A program made the translations under genes and the position numbers. The notes below the pieces were generated by a model. The model worked only from the letters and a program-made list of their open reading frames with translations. It did not search any database and had not been told where the DNA came from. From Clostridiales bacterium (GTDB lineage: Bacteria > Bacillota > Clostridia > Lachnospirales > WRAX01), in the NCBI GenBank assembly GCA_031271375.1, contig JAISVU010000065.1, forward strand, positions 1-14,481: a stretch of DNA of 14,481 nucleotides, given 5' to 3'. The stretch's first letter is position 1. The number at the start of each line of letters is the position of its first letter. Below, piece after piece: positions 6,447 through 13,371 of the stretch.

Positions 6447-7562
6447 ATGAAAAAGTTGTCTGTCTATGTACATATACCGTTTTGCGCATCAAAATGCTCC
6501 TACTGCGATTTCCTTTCTTTCGCGGGATGTTCGAAAAATCTGCTGGAGGGCTACGCAGACGCCCTGATAAAGGAGATTGACCGGGCGGCGGCGGAATTCA
6601 CCGATTACAAGACCGACACGGTCTTCTTCGGCGGAGGCACGCCCACCTTCCTCCCCGCGGTAAACCTGGTGAAAACGCTGGATGCCCTGCGCGAGCCGTA
6701 CCATATTGTTGAAGACGCCGAGATAACGACGGAGGCAAACCCCGAGAGCCTGGACTTTGACAAACTGGGCGAGCTGCGGGCCGGAGGCTTTAACCGCCTT
6801 AGCATCGGCGTTCAGAGCTTCGACGACACATTGCTTTCCTGCATCGGCAGGATTCATTCGTCCGGCAAGGCAAGGCAGTCCTTTGAGGACGCGCGCCGGG
6901 CCGGTTTCGACAACATAAACCTGGATTTGATGTTTTCGCTTCCGGGTCAGGATATCGGCGATTGGGAAAGAACATTGGACGAGGCCTGCAGCCTTGACCC
7001 GGAGCACATAAGCTGCTATAGCCTGACCCTTGAGCCGGGTACGCGGCTTGGGGACGAGGGTTGTAACCAGGACGAGGACGCAGACCGCGCGATGTACGCC
7101 CTCGCGAAGGAAAAGCTGATTGCCGCCGGATATGAGCATTACGAAATATCCAATTTCGCGAAGCCCGGGTACAGATGCCGCCACAACCTCATATACTGGA
7201 CGGGGTATGAATACAGGGGCTTCGGCCTCGGCGCCCATTCCCTCACCGACGGCGTCCGCTGGCATAACGAAACAGACCTTAACGCGTATATCAAAAGCGC
7301 CGGCAAAGGCGGAAGGCTTAACCAAGAGCCGCTGCGGGAAAGGGACCTGATATCGGAGTTTATGTTCCTCGGGCTCAGACTCATTGATGGGATAAATTGC
7401 GAGGTTTTTTTAGACAAATTCGATAAAAATATATATGAGGTTTACGGAGATCAGCTTAACAGCCTTATAAACAGGGGTCTGATAGAGCGCGACGCGGAAC
7501 GGATAAAGCTGACTTCCAGAGGCTTGGACATAGCAAATAAAGTTTTTATAGAATTTATTTAA
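6447..7562 (+). CDS. hemW: Radical SAM heme chaperone HemW
   Basis: A 371-residue radical SAM protein of the HemN/HemW group. The iron-sulfur cluster cysteines are C13, C17 and C20 in HIPFCASKCSYCDF. Further family motifs are FFGGGTPTFL, TTEANPESL, NRLSIGVQSF, NLDLMFSLPGQ, and YEISNFAKPGYRCRHNLIYW followed by GFGLGAHS. Length and the cysteine spacing fit HemW, which in other bacteria delivers heme rather than acting as coproporphyrinogen dehydrogenase (HemN). The ATG at 6447 has AAAGGA seven bases upstream. An earlier in-frame ATG at 6408 adds 13 residues not seen in the family and sits at the expected transcription start. hemW directly before hrcA is a common Firmicutes arrangement. Confidence 0.93.
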   Translation: MKKLSVYVHIPFCASKCSYCDFLSFAGCSKNLLEGYADALIKEIDRAAAEFTDYKTDTVFFGGGTPTFLPAVNLVKTLDALREPYHIVEDAEITTEANPESLDFDKLGELRAGGFNRLSIGVQSFDDTLLSCIGRIHSSGKARQSFEDARRAGFDNINLDLMFSLPGQDIGDWERTLDEACSLDPEHISCYSLTLEPGTRLGDEGCNQDEDADRAMYALAKEKLIAAGYEHYEISNFAKPGYRCRHNLIYWTGYEYRGFGLGAHSLTDGVRWHNETDLNAYIKSAGKGGRLNQEPLRERDLISEFMFLGLRLIDGINCEVFLDKFDKNIYEVYGDQLNSLINRGLIERDAERIKLTSRGLDIANKVFIEFI

Positions 7563-7570
7563 TATAACAC

Positions 7571-7599
7571 TTGACAAATAATCGCATAGGTGGTAAGTT
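7571..7599 (+). promoter_or_regulatory. Promoter of the hrcA-grpE-dnaK-dnaJ operon
   Basis: A perfect TTGACA -35 box (7571-7576) lies nine bases after the hemW stop. The -10 box is less clear: TAAGTT (7594-7599) is at 17 bases, while the better TATATT (7599-7604) is at 22. Either lies just upstream of the CIRCE operator, so the repressor would cover the transcription start region. Confidence 0.7.
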
Positions 7600-7609
7600 A
7601 TATTTATTG

Positions 7610-7636
7610 TTAGCACTCACGGCCAGAGAGTGCTAA
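7610..7636 (+). promoter_or_regulatory. CIRCE operator for HrcA
   Basis: TTAGCACTC (7610-7618), nine bases, GAGTGCTAA (7628-7636): an exact match to the CIRCE consensus inverted repeat with its standard 9-base spacer. It is the HrcA binding site, lying between the promoter and the hrcA start, so HrcA should repress its own operon until heat or misfolded protein removes it. In the mRNA leader it could also form a hairpin. Confidence 0.97.
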
Positions 7637-7653
7637 CAAAAATCGGAGGCAGC

Positions 7654-8703
7654 ATGGAGCTGAATGAGAGAAAAATACGTATACTTGAGTACATCATAAC
7701 CGATTACATCGCGACGGCGGAACCCGTAGGCTCCAGAACCATAGCGAGGAAGCATGATATGGGCCTTTCGTCCGCGACAATCCGCAACGAAATGAGCGAC
7801 CTTGAGGTGATGGGCTATATCGTGGCGCCCCACGCGTCGGCGGGCAGGGTTCCTTCGGACAAGGGGTACCGGCTGTATGTGGATAGGTTGATGCGCCGCC
7901 GCGCCGCAGAAAATGACGGCGGCGTACTGAGCGACGAGGAACGGCGGTTTTTGCAGGGCGTAATCAACGATAATATTGACCGTATCGATTACTTAATGCG
8001 GGAGACGGCCAAAGCAATATCGGTATTGACGAATTATACCGCCGTGGTGTCGGAGACGGTGTCGCCGGAAGAAAAGATTCAGCACCTCCAGCTGCTACCG
8101 CTGGACGAAGCCTCCGTCGTGTTGGTGACGGTGACGGCTTCCAAGAAGGTTAAGAACCATGTGATACGCATACCCGCTCCTCCCGAACATGACGGGTTGA
8201 TGCGCCTGTCCGCAGCGCTTAACGCCGCGCTGGGCGGCAAGGCTGCGGCGTATATCAGGCGCAAGCCATCCGCGGGGCTGAGGGAAGCCTTCTCCGGTTA
8301 CGAGGGGCTGCTGGCCGCGTCGCTCTCGGCGGCGGCCGACGCCCTGGACGCGGGCGACGACCATGAGCTGTTCACGAGCGGAATCAAGAATATACTGGCA
8401 TTCCCTGAGTTTAACGACCTGCAGAAAGCCCGCGCCGTGTTCGACGCGCTGGAGGCGAAGGACAGTCTGCTGATGCTTCTTACGGGAAGCGGATGGGAAG
8501 ACGACGGAATTAATGTGGTCATCGGCCAGGAAAACGCCGTAATGAAGCTCCAGGACTGCAGCGTGATAAGGACGGCCTATTCGCTCAACGGCACGGGTTT
8601 CGGGCGCATAGCGATACTCGGGCCTACAAGGATGGATTATTCTCAAGCGGTTTCCGTGCTGCACAGCATTGTTGATTTTATAAACGACGCTATACAGCAG
8701 TGA
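7654..8703 (+). CDS. hrcA: Heat-inducible transcription repressor HrcA
   Basis: A 349-residue repressor that binds CIRCE and is kept active by the GroE chaperonin in studied Gram-positive bacteria. The N-terminal winged helix carries AEPVGSRTIARKHDMGLSSA, TIRNEMSDLEVMGYI and HASAGRVPSDKGYRLYVD. The middle and C-terminal regions carry the family stretch VVIGQENAVMKLQDCSVI and end in GRIAILGPTRMDYSQAVSVLHSIVDFIN. The ATG at 7654 is chosen because GGAGG lies at 7645-7649 and MELNERKIRILEYII matches the family start. An upstream in-frame GTG at 7630 lies inside the CIRCE arm. The perfect operator 18 bases before the gene supports autoregulation. Confidence 0.97.
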   Translation: MELNERKIRILEYIITDYIATAEPVGSRTIARKHDMGLSSATIRNEMSDLEVMGYIVAPHASAGRVPSDKGYRLYVDRLMRRRAAENDGGVLSDEERRFLQGVINDNIDRIDYLMRETAKAISVLTNYTAVVSETVSPEEKIQHLQLLPLDEASVVLVTVTASKKVKNHVIRIPAPPEHDGLMRLSAALNAALGGKAAAYIRRKPSAGLREAFSGYEGLLAASLSAAADALDAGDDHELFTSGIKNILAFPEFNDLQKARAVFDALEAKDSLLMLLTGSGWEDDGINVVIGQENAVMKLQDCSVIRTAYSLNGTGFGRIAILGPTRMDYSQAVSVLHSIVDFINDAIQQ

Positions 8704-8728
8704 ATATTAATCTACAAAGGGGATTGTT

Positions 8729-9316
8729 ATGGAAAAGCAAGATTTGACGGACAATGAATTGATCCAAAAAGAACCGGCCGGCAATCAGGCGCCGGCGGAG
8801 GAGCCGGAGCTTCAACCGGGGCCTGACGGCGGGAAAGCAAAAAAAAAGGATAAAAAGCGGGACAAGCAGGAGGCGGAAAATCTGATTGAAAGCCTGACGA
8901 CCCAGCGGGACGAGAATATGAACCGTTATCTGCGGGCGATGGCGGAGTTTGATAACTTCCGCAAGCGTACCGCAAGCGAAAAGGCGGTGATGTACGACGC
9001 GGGCATAAGGGACGCCGTTACAAAGATTCTGCCCGTGCTGGACAACTTTCAAAGGGCAATGGCCGCGGTTTCGGAGGATAATCAAGTCACGAAGGGCTTC
9101 GTAATGATCCTGAAGCAGCTTAACGAGGCGCTTGCTGCGATGGGTGTTGAGGAAATCGCGGCGGTGGGAACGGCCTTTGACCCAAACCTGCACGACGCGG
9201 TAATGCACATAGACGACGAAGCCTTTGGGCCGTCGGAAGTGGTGGAAGAGCTGCAAAAGGGTTATAAATGCAAGGATAAGGTTATACGGTATAGCATGGT
9301 TAAAGTAGCGAATTAA
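8729..9316 (+). CDS. grpE: Nucleotide exchange factor GrpE
   Basis: A 195-residue cochaperone that releases ADP from DnaK. It begins with an acidic, then lysine-rich, probably disordered tail (about 1-48), followed by the long dimerising helix (QEAENLIESLTTQRDENMNRYLRAMAEFDNFRKRT). The C-terminal beta domain follows, with FDPNLHDAVM and the terminal GYKCKDKVIRYSMVKV. AAAGGGGA (8716-8723) sits five bases before the ATG. The gene lies 25 bases after hrcA in the same operon. The lysine-rich segment contains a run of nine A bases (8839-8847), a possible slippage site. Confidence 0.97.
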   Translation: MEKQDLTDNELIQKEPAGNQAPAEEPELQPGPDGGKAKKKDKKRDKQEAENLIESLTTQRDENMNRYLRAMAEFDNFRKRTASEKAVMYDAGIRDAVTKILPVLDNFQRAMAAVSEDNQVTKGFVMILKQLNEALAAMGVEEIAAVGTAFDPNLHDAVMHIDDEAFGPSEVVEELQKGYKCKDKVIRYSMVKVAN

Positions 9317-9328
9317 GGCTTAAAGCCT
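9316..9328 (+). repeat. Short palindrome in the grpE-dnaK gap
   Basis: AGGCTT, one base, AAGCCT: an inverted repeat beginning at the last base of the grpE stop codon and ending just before the dnaK ribosome binding site. A stable hairpin would need a slightly larger loop. It has no following T run, so it is not a terminator; mRNA processing or pacing of translation are possible roles. Confidence 0.45.
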
Positions 9329-9345
9329 AGAATGGAGGATTTTTA

Positions 9346-11199
9346 ATGGGAAAGATTATCGGTATTGATTTAGGGACGACAAACTCATGCGTGGCGGTTA
9401 TGGAAGGCGGCAAGCCCGTTGTTATAACCAATTCGGAAGGGGCGCGGACGACGCCGTCCATAGTGGCGTTTACGAAGACGGGGGAGCGCCTTGTGGGCGA
9501 CACCGCGAAGCGCCAGGCCATTACGAACCCGGCGAACACCGTTATGTCGATCAAACGCAGGATGGGCTCGCGTGAAAAGGTGGCCATCGAAGGCAAGAAC
9601 TATACGCCGCAGGAGATTTCGGCAATGGTGCTGCAAAAGCTCAAGGCCGACGCGGAGAACTATCTGGGAGAGCCCGTCACCGAGGCCGTCATCACGGTTC
9701 CCGCTTACTTCAGCGACGACCAGCGCCAGGCGACGGTGGACGCGGGCAAGATCGCCGGGTTCGACGTAAAGCGCATAATCAACGAGCCGACAGCGGCGGC
9801 GCTGGCCTACGGCCTGGACAACGAAAAAGAACAGAAGATCATGGTCTACGACCTGGGCGGCGGCACCTTCGACGTTTCGATCATAGACATCGGCGACGGC
9901 GTAATAGAGGTTCTGGCTACGGCGGGCAACAACCGCCTGGGCGGCGACGACTTTGACGAACGGATTATGGATTATCTGGCGTCGGAGTTTAAGAAGACCG
10001 ACGGCGTTGACCTTAAAAGGGATCAAATGGCTATGCAGCGCTTAAAGGAAGCCTCGGAAAAAGCGAAGAAGGAACTCAGCAGCGCCACTACAACAAACGT
10101 CAACATACCGTTCATCACGGCGACTAACGAAGGCCCAAAGCATATGGACATTACGCTTACGAGGGCCAAGTTCGACGAGCTTATAGCCGACCTGGTTGAG
10201 AAGACGATCGGCCCGGTGCGCCAGGCGTTGAGCGACGCCAAGCTGGACCCTAAGGATTTGGGCAAGGTCCTGCTGGTGGGCGGATCGACGAGAGTGCCGT
10301 CGGTGCAGGAAGCCGTAAAGAAGATAACCGGCAAAGAGCCGTTCAAGGGGATCAACCCCGACGAATGCGTCGCCGTCGGCGCGTCGATTCAGGGCGGCAA
10401 GCTGGCCGGGGACGCCGGAGCGGGCAGCATACTGCTGCTGGACGTCACGCCGCTGTCGCTGGGCATCGAGACATTGGGGGGCGTTGCGACTAAGCTGATT
10501 AAGCGCAATACGACGATACCCGTGTCCGAGAAGCAGACCTTCTCCACAGCCGAGAATAACCAGACCGCCGTGGATATCCACGTCGTCCAGGGTGAGCGTG
10601 AGTTCGCGAAGGACAACAAGACGCTGGGCCAGTTCCGTTTGGACGGCATTGCCCCGGCCCCGAGGGGGGTGCCCAAGATTGAGGTAACGTTCGACATCGA
10701 TGCCAACGGCATTGTGAACGTATCGGCCAAAGACCTCGGCACGGGCAAGGAACAGAAGATTACGATTACGTCAAAGTCCAAGCTCAGTGAGGACGAGATC
10801 AACAGGGCTGTCCAAGAGGCCGAACAGTTTGCCGAGAGCGACAAGAAGCGCAAGGAGCTTGTGGACGCGAAGAACGAGGCCGACGCGACGGTGTTCCAAA
10901 CCGAAAAGCTCCTCAAAGACGCCGGAGACAAGATCGGCGACGACGATAAAGCGCGGATAGAGGAGAAGCTGGGGCGGCTCCGCACATTGACCGACGGAGT
11001 GAGCATTGACAACGTCACCGAGTCCGACGCCGAGGCGATGAAGCAGGCGGCCGCCGAATTGATGGAAGTCGTACACGAGATTTCAACGAAGCTGTACGAG
11101 CAGGCCGGGGATCAGCCCGGAGCGGATTATACGCAAACCGAATACACGCAGCCCCAGGACGGGGACATCAACGGACAGTACAAGGAATTTAACGAATAA
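9346..11199 (+). CDS. dnaK: Hsp70 chaperone DnaK
   Basis: A 617-residue Hsp70. The ATPase domain shows GIDLGTTNSCVAVMEG, VITVPAYFSDDQRQAT, IINEPTAAALAYGLD, YDLGGGTFDVSIIDI and VLLVGGSTRVPSVQ. The linker LLLDVTPLSLGIETLGG leads to the substrate-binding domain and helical lid, ending in an acidic, disordered tail (ADYTQTEYTQPQDGD). Between SIKRRMGSRE and NYTPQEIS it lacks the roughly two dozen residues found in proteobacterial DnaK, a known Gram-positive feature. GGAGG (9334-9338) lies seven bases before the ATG. The gene sits between its exchange factor grpE and its cochaperone dnaJ, under HrcA control. Confidence 0.98.
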   Translation: MGKIIGIDLGTTNSCVAVMEGGKPVVITNSEGARTTPSIVAFTKTGERLVGDTAKRQAITNPANTVMSIKRRMGSREKVAIEGKNYTPQEISAMVLQKLKADAENYLGEPVTEAVITVPAYFSDDQRQATVDAGKIAGFDVKRIINEPTAAALAYGLDNEKEQKIMVYDLGGGTFDVSIIDIGDGVIEVLATAGNNRLGGDDFDERIMDYLASEFKKTDGVDLKRDQMAMQRLKEASEKAKKELSSATTTNVNIPFITATNEGPKHMDITLTRAKFDELIADLVEKTIGPVRQALSDAKLDPKDLGKVLLVGGSTRVPSVQEAVKKITGKEPFKGINPDECVAVGASIQGGKLAGDAGAGSILLLDVTPLSLGIETLGGVATKLIKRNTTIPVSEKQTFSTAENNQTAVDIHVVQGEREFAKDNKTLGQFRLDGIAPAPRGVPKIEVTFDIDANGIVNVSAKDLGTGKEQKITITSKSKLSEDEINRAVQEAEQFAESDKKRKELVDAKNEADATVFQTEKLLKDAGDKIGDDDKARIEEKLGRLRTLTDGVSIDNVTESDAEAMKQAAAELMEVVHEISTKLYEQAGDQPGADYTQTEYTQPQDGDINGQYKEFNE

Positions 11200-11217
11200 C
11201 TGAAACTAAATCAGTTA
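11197..11217 (+). repeat. Hairpin in the dnaK-dnaJ gap
   Basis: TAACTGA (11197-11203) and TCAGTTA (11211-11217) form a perfect seven-base stem around a seven-base loop, starting at the dnaK stop codon. The stem is AT-rich and no T run follows, so termination is unlikely. It ends seven bases before the dnaJ ribosome binding site and may affect mRNA stability or dnaJ translation. Confidence 0.5.
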
Positions 11218-11223
11218 TAGAAT

Positions 11224-11229
11224 AGGTGA
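11224..11229 (+). promoter_or_regulatory. Ribosome binding site of dnaJ
   Basis: AGGTGA five bases before the TTG codon at 11235. An alternative in-frame GTG at 11226 lies within this site, so the TTG is the better start and gives the family N-terminus MAKKDYYEVLGV. Confidence 0.8.
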
Positions 11230-11234
11230 TATCA

Positions 11235-12380
11235 TTGGCCAAGAAGGATTATTACGAGGTTCTGGGCGTGCAGAAAAACGCCGGGGAAGAAGACCTTAAA
11301 CGGGCTTACCGGAAGCTGGCGAAGCAGTACCATCCCGATGAAAACGCGGGGAACGCCGAAGCCGAAGCCAAGTTTAAGGAAGTGGGCGAGGCCTACGCGA
11401 TCCTGAGCGACAAGGATAAGCGCGCCGCCTATAACCAGTACGGACACCAGGCCTTTGACGGCAGCATGGGCGGCCAGGGGTTCGGGCCGATGAACTTCGA
11501 CTTTAACGACATTTTCTCCAGCGTCTTCGGAGACTTTTTCGGGATGGGCGGCATGGGCGGCGGACGCCGCCCCCAAGGCCCAATGCAGGGCCCCGACGTC
11601 CAGGTCTCTATACAGATAACCTTCGAGGAAGCCGTTTTCGGAACCGAGAAAGAACTCTCGTTGGCGATTGCCGACACCTGCGGAACCTGCGGCGGTACCG
11701 GGGCGAAACCCGGCACCTACCCGGAAAGCTGCAAACACTGCGGCGGCACGGGCCAGGAACGTGTCCTTCAGCAAACCATTATGGGCAGGATTACGACTGT
11801 GCGGCCCTGCTCGGTATGCCGCGGCGAGGGCAAGATAATACGCGACCCTTGCCCCACATGCGGCGGGCGCGGCAAGGTAAAAGCCAATAAGAAGCTACAA
11901 GTAACTATCCCCAAAGGCATAGACAACGGCCAGAGCATACGCCTCGCCGGTAAGGGCGAGCCGGGGGAAAGGGGCGGCCCCAACGGGGATTTGCGTATCG
12001 CGGTGTTCTTCAAGCCGCACAGCAAGTTTAGGCGCGACGGCATGACCCTCAGAGCCGAGATGAACATAAGCGTTACGCAGGCCGCGCTGGGCGGAGCTCT
12101 TACAATCCCTACATTATACGGCGACGAACAGTATCAGCTGAAAGCCGGAACCCAGCCGGAAACAATAATTACGTTAAAGGGCAAGGGCGTGCCGAACGTC
12201 CGCAATCCCAAGTCCGTCGGCGATTTCGAGGTAAAGCTCAAAGTACAGATTCCTACCCAGCTTACGGCAAGGCAAACAGAACTGCTAAAGGAATTAGCCC
12301 AAGCCAGCGGCGAGAACATACAGCCGACGCCGCAAGAAACCAAAAAGCCGTGGTATAGCGGCGGCAAGAAGAAAAAGTGA
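11235..12380 (+). CDS. dnaJ: Cochaperone DnaJ (Hsp40)
   Basis: A 381-residue class I J protein that stimulates DnaK ATPase and delivers substrates. The J domain has the catalytic HPD at residues 33-35. A Gly/Phe/Met-rich region follows (GSMGGQGFGPMNFDFNDIFSSVFGDFFGMGGMGGGRR). The zinc region starts at C149 with four CxxCxGxG-type units: CGTCGGTG, CKHCGGTG, CSVCRGEG, CPTCGGRG. The C-terminal substrate domains end in a lysine-rich tail (PWYSGGKKKK). The start is TTG at 11235. The stop overlaps the GTG of the following membrane-protein gene by four bases, so the heat-shock transcript may extend into it. Confidence 0.97.
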   Translation: MAKKDYYEVLGVQKNAGEEDLKRAYRKLAKQYHPDENAGNAEAEAKFKEVGEAYAILSDKDKRAAYNQYGHQAFDGSMGGQGFGPMNFDFNDIFSSVFGDFFGMGGMGGGRRPQGPMQGPDVQVSIQITFEEAVFGTEKELSLAIADTCGTCGGTGAKPGTYPESCKHCGGTGQERVLQQTIMGRITTVRPCSVCRGEGKIIRDPCPTCGGRGKVKANKKLQVTIPKGIDNGQSIRLAGKGEPGERGGPNGDLRIAVFFKPHSKFRRDGMTLRAEMNISVTQAALGGALTIPTLYGDEQYQLKAGTQPETIITLKGKGVPNVRNPKSVGDFEVKLKVQIPTQLTARQTELLKELAQASGENIQPTPQETKKPWYSGGKKKK

Positions 12381-13186
12381 TAACGGACAGCATAGGAAAA
12401 GAGCCAAAACTGGCAGAGGTATTGGCGGCGGCAATGAAACTTTACGCAAGCGGGATAAAGTATATTATCCCGCTTTGTTTGCTTGTATATATTCCGGTCA
12501 ACATAATAGAGCTGTTCACGCCTCAAGCCATCTCGGTCGCAGCCCTGCTTGAAAATCCTGTGGGGATTGTGGAATCCGGGCTGTATGACGATTTTATGCT
12601 GTACTTTTATATTACCCAGGGCTTGCGGATCGTGTTCGGCAGCATTGTCGCCGGCGGAATGACCTATATCGCGGCTTCGCGTCTTTCTCCTATGCCTTCG
12701 GCGCTTACATCCGCCGGCCTCCTGGATTATTCCCTCGCGAGATGGGCACGCCTTGCCTATACCGGGATTCTATGCGCGGTAATCGTCAGCATGTCGCTGG
12801 CGCTGATAGTGCCCGCTATCTATTTTGGCGTCTCGTTCATGTTCCATTTGAATATAACCGCGCTGTCCGGGGAGAGAGGCCTCAAAGCCTTAATCGGCAG
12901 CGCCAAGATGATAAAGGGCCGTTTCCTGCGCTCTTTTCTATATTTCCTGGTCTTTCAGCTTATATCCCTGGGCGCCTCCGCGCTGCTTATGTATCTTATC
13001 CCTATATTCTGGCCGGGGTATGCCTTCTTTTCCTCCGCCGAGTCGTCCTTCCTTGAGAAAGCGCTGTATGTTCTGTTGAATGCGTCCGTCGAAACTATAT
13101 CCTCGTTCTCGATAATGGCTCAGGCCGTCTGGTTCATCAAACTCATCCTCAATTACCGAAAACCCGGGGTCGAAAAAATAATATAA
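12377..13186 (+). CDS. Multi-spanning membrane protein of unknown function
   Basis: A 269-residue integral membrane protein with about five or six hydrophobic segments (roughly residues 26-46, 75-100, 124-152, 183-220 and 235-260). The stretch GLKALIGSAKMIKGRFLRSFLYFLVFQLIS resembles the loop-plus-helix repeat of membrane proteins such as the GPDPase membrane-domain and DUF975 groups. This match was judged by eye and is not firm. The GTG start overlaps the dnaJ stop (GTGA) with no clear ribosome binding site of its own, suggesting coupled translation; an ATG at 12434 is the alternative. The stop overlaps a small downstream ORF by one base. Its place at the end of the dnaK operon, where Bacillus has prmA, is notable. 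Confidence 0.75.
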   Translation: MITDSIGKEPKLAEVLAAAMKLYASGIKYIIPLCLLVYIPVNIIELFTPQAISVAALLENPVGIVESGLYDDFMLYFYITQGLRIVFGSIVAGGMTYIAASRLSPMPSALTSAGLLDYSLARWARLAYTGILCAVIVSMSLALIVPAIYFGVSFMFHLNITALSGERGLKALIGSAKMIKGRFLRSFLYFLVFQLISLGASALLMYLIPIFWPGYAFFSSAESSFLEKALYVLLNASVETISSFSIMAQAVWFIKLILNYRKPGVEKII

Positions 13187-13371
13187 TGAACGCCGTAGAC
13201 ATCTTCCGGGACGGCGCCGTGTTCGCGGCCGACGGAGGCTTGACAGGAACAGGAAGTTCTAGTATAATGGGCCTGTTGTTTATGATTAACACTATGTTTG
13301 CGCTTGTCCAAACATTGCGCGAGAAAAGGGATAGATCAAAACAGAGAGAGGGAGGCAGCTATGCGAATTGA
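13186..13371 (+). CDS. Doubtful 61-residue ORF with one hydrophobic segment
   Basis: The frame would encode a small protein with one hydrophobic stretch (SIMGLLFMINTMFALVQTL) and a charged tail (REKRDRSKQREGG). It overlaps the preceding stop by one base and the ABC ATPase gene by 11 bases, which fits a coupled operon gene. Against it, no ribosome binding site precedes the ATG, the family is not recognised, and a full consensus promoter (13240-13268) lies inside it. A start at the internal ATG 13267 would fall within the -10 box. It may be a real small membrane protein, or simply a promoter region that happens to be open. Confidence 0.35.
   Translation: MNAVDIFRDGAVFAADGGLTGTGSSSIMGLLFMINTMFALVQTLREKRDRSKQREGGSYAN
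13240..13268 (+). promoter_or_regulatory. Perfect consensus sigma-A promoter before the ABC genes
   Basis: TTGACA (13240-13245), exactly 17 bases, TATAAT (13263-13268). Both boxes and the spacing match the ideal consensus. Transcription would begin near 13275, giving a leader of about 85 bases before the ATPase start at 13361. It would let the ABC transporter be expressed strongly and apart from the HrcA-controlled operon. Confidence 0.85.

Noticed and set aside
6489..7325. A 278-codon open frame on the minus strand opposite hemW
   Set aside because: It lies entirely antisense to a clear radical SAM gene and its translation shows no recognisable motifs; long antisense frames are common in GC-rich coding DNA.
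7630..7653. Upstream GTG as the hrcA start
   Set aside because: The GTG is within the right arm of CIRCE and lacks a ribosome binding site; ATG 7654 has GGAGG and the conserved N-terminus.
9385..10026. A 213-codon open frame on the minus strand opposite dnaK
   Set aside because: It mirrors the codon pattern of dnaK, with no ribosome binding site or recognisable domain of its own.
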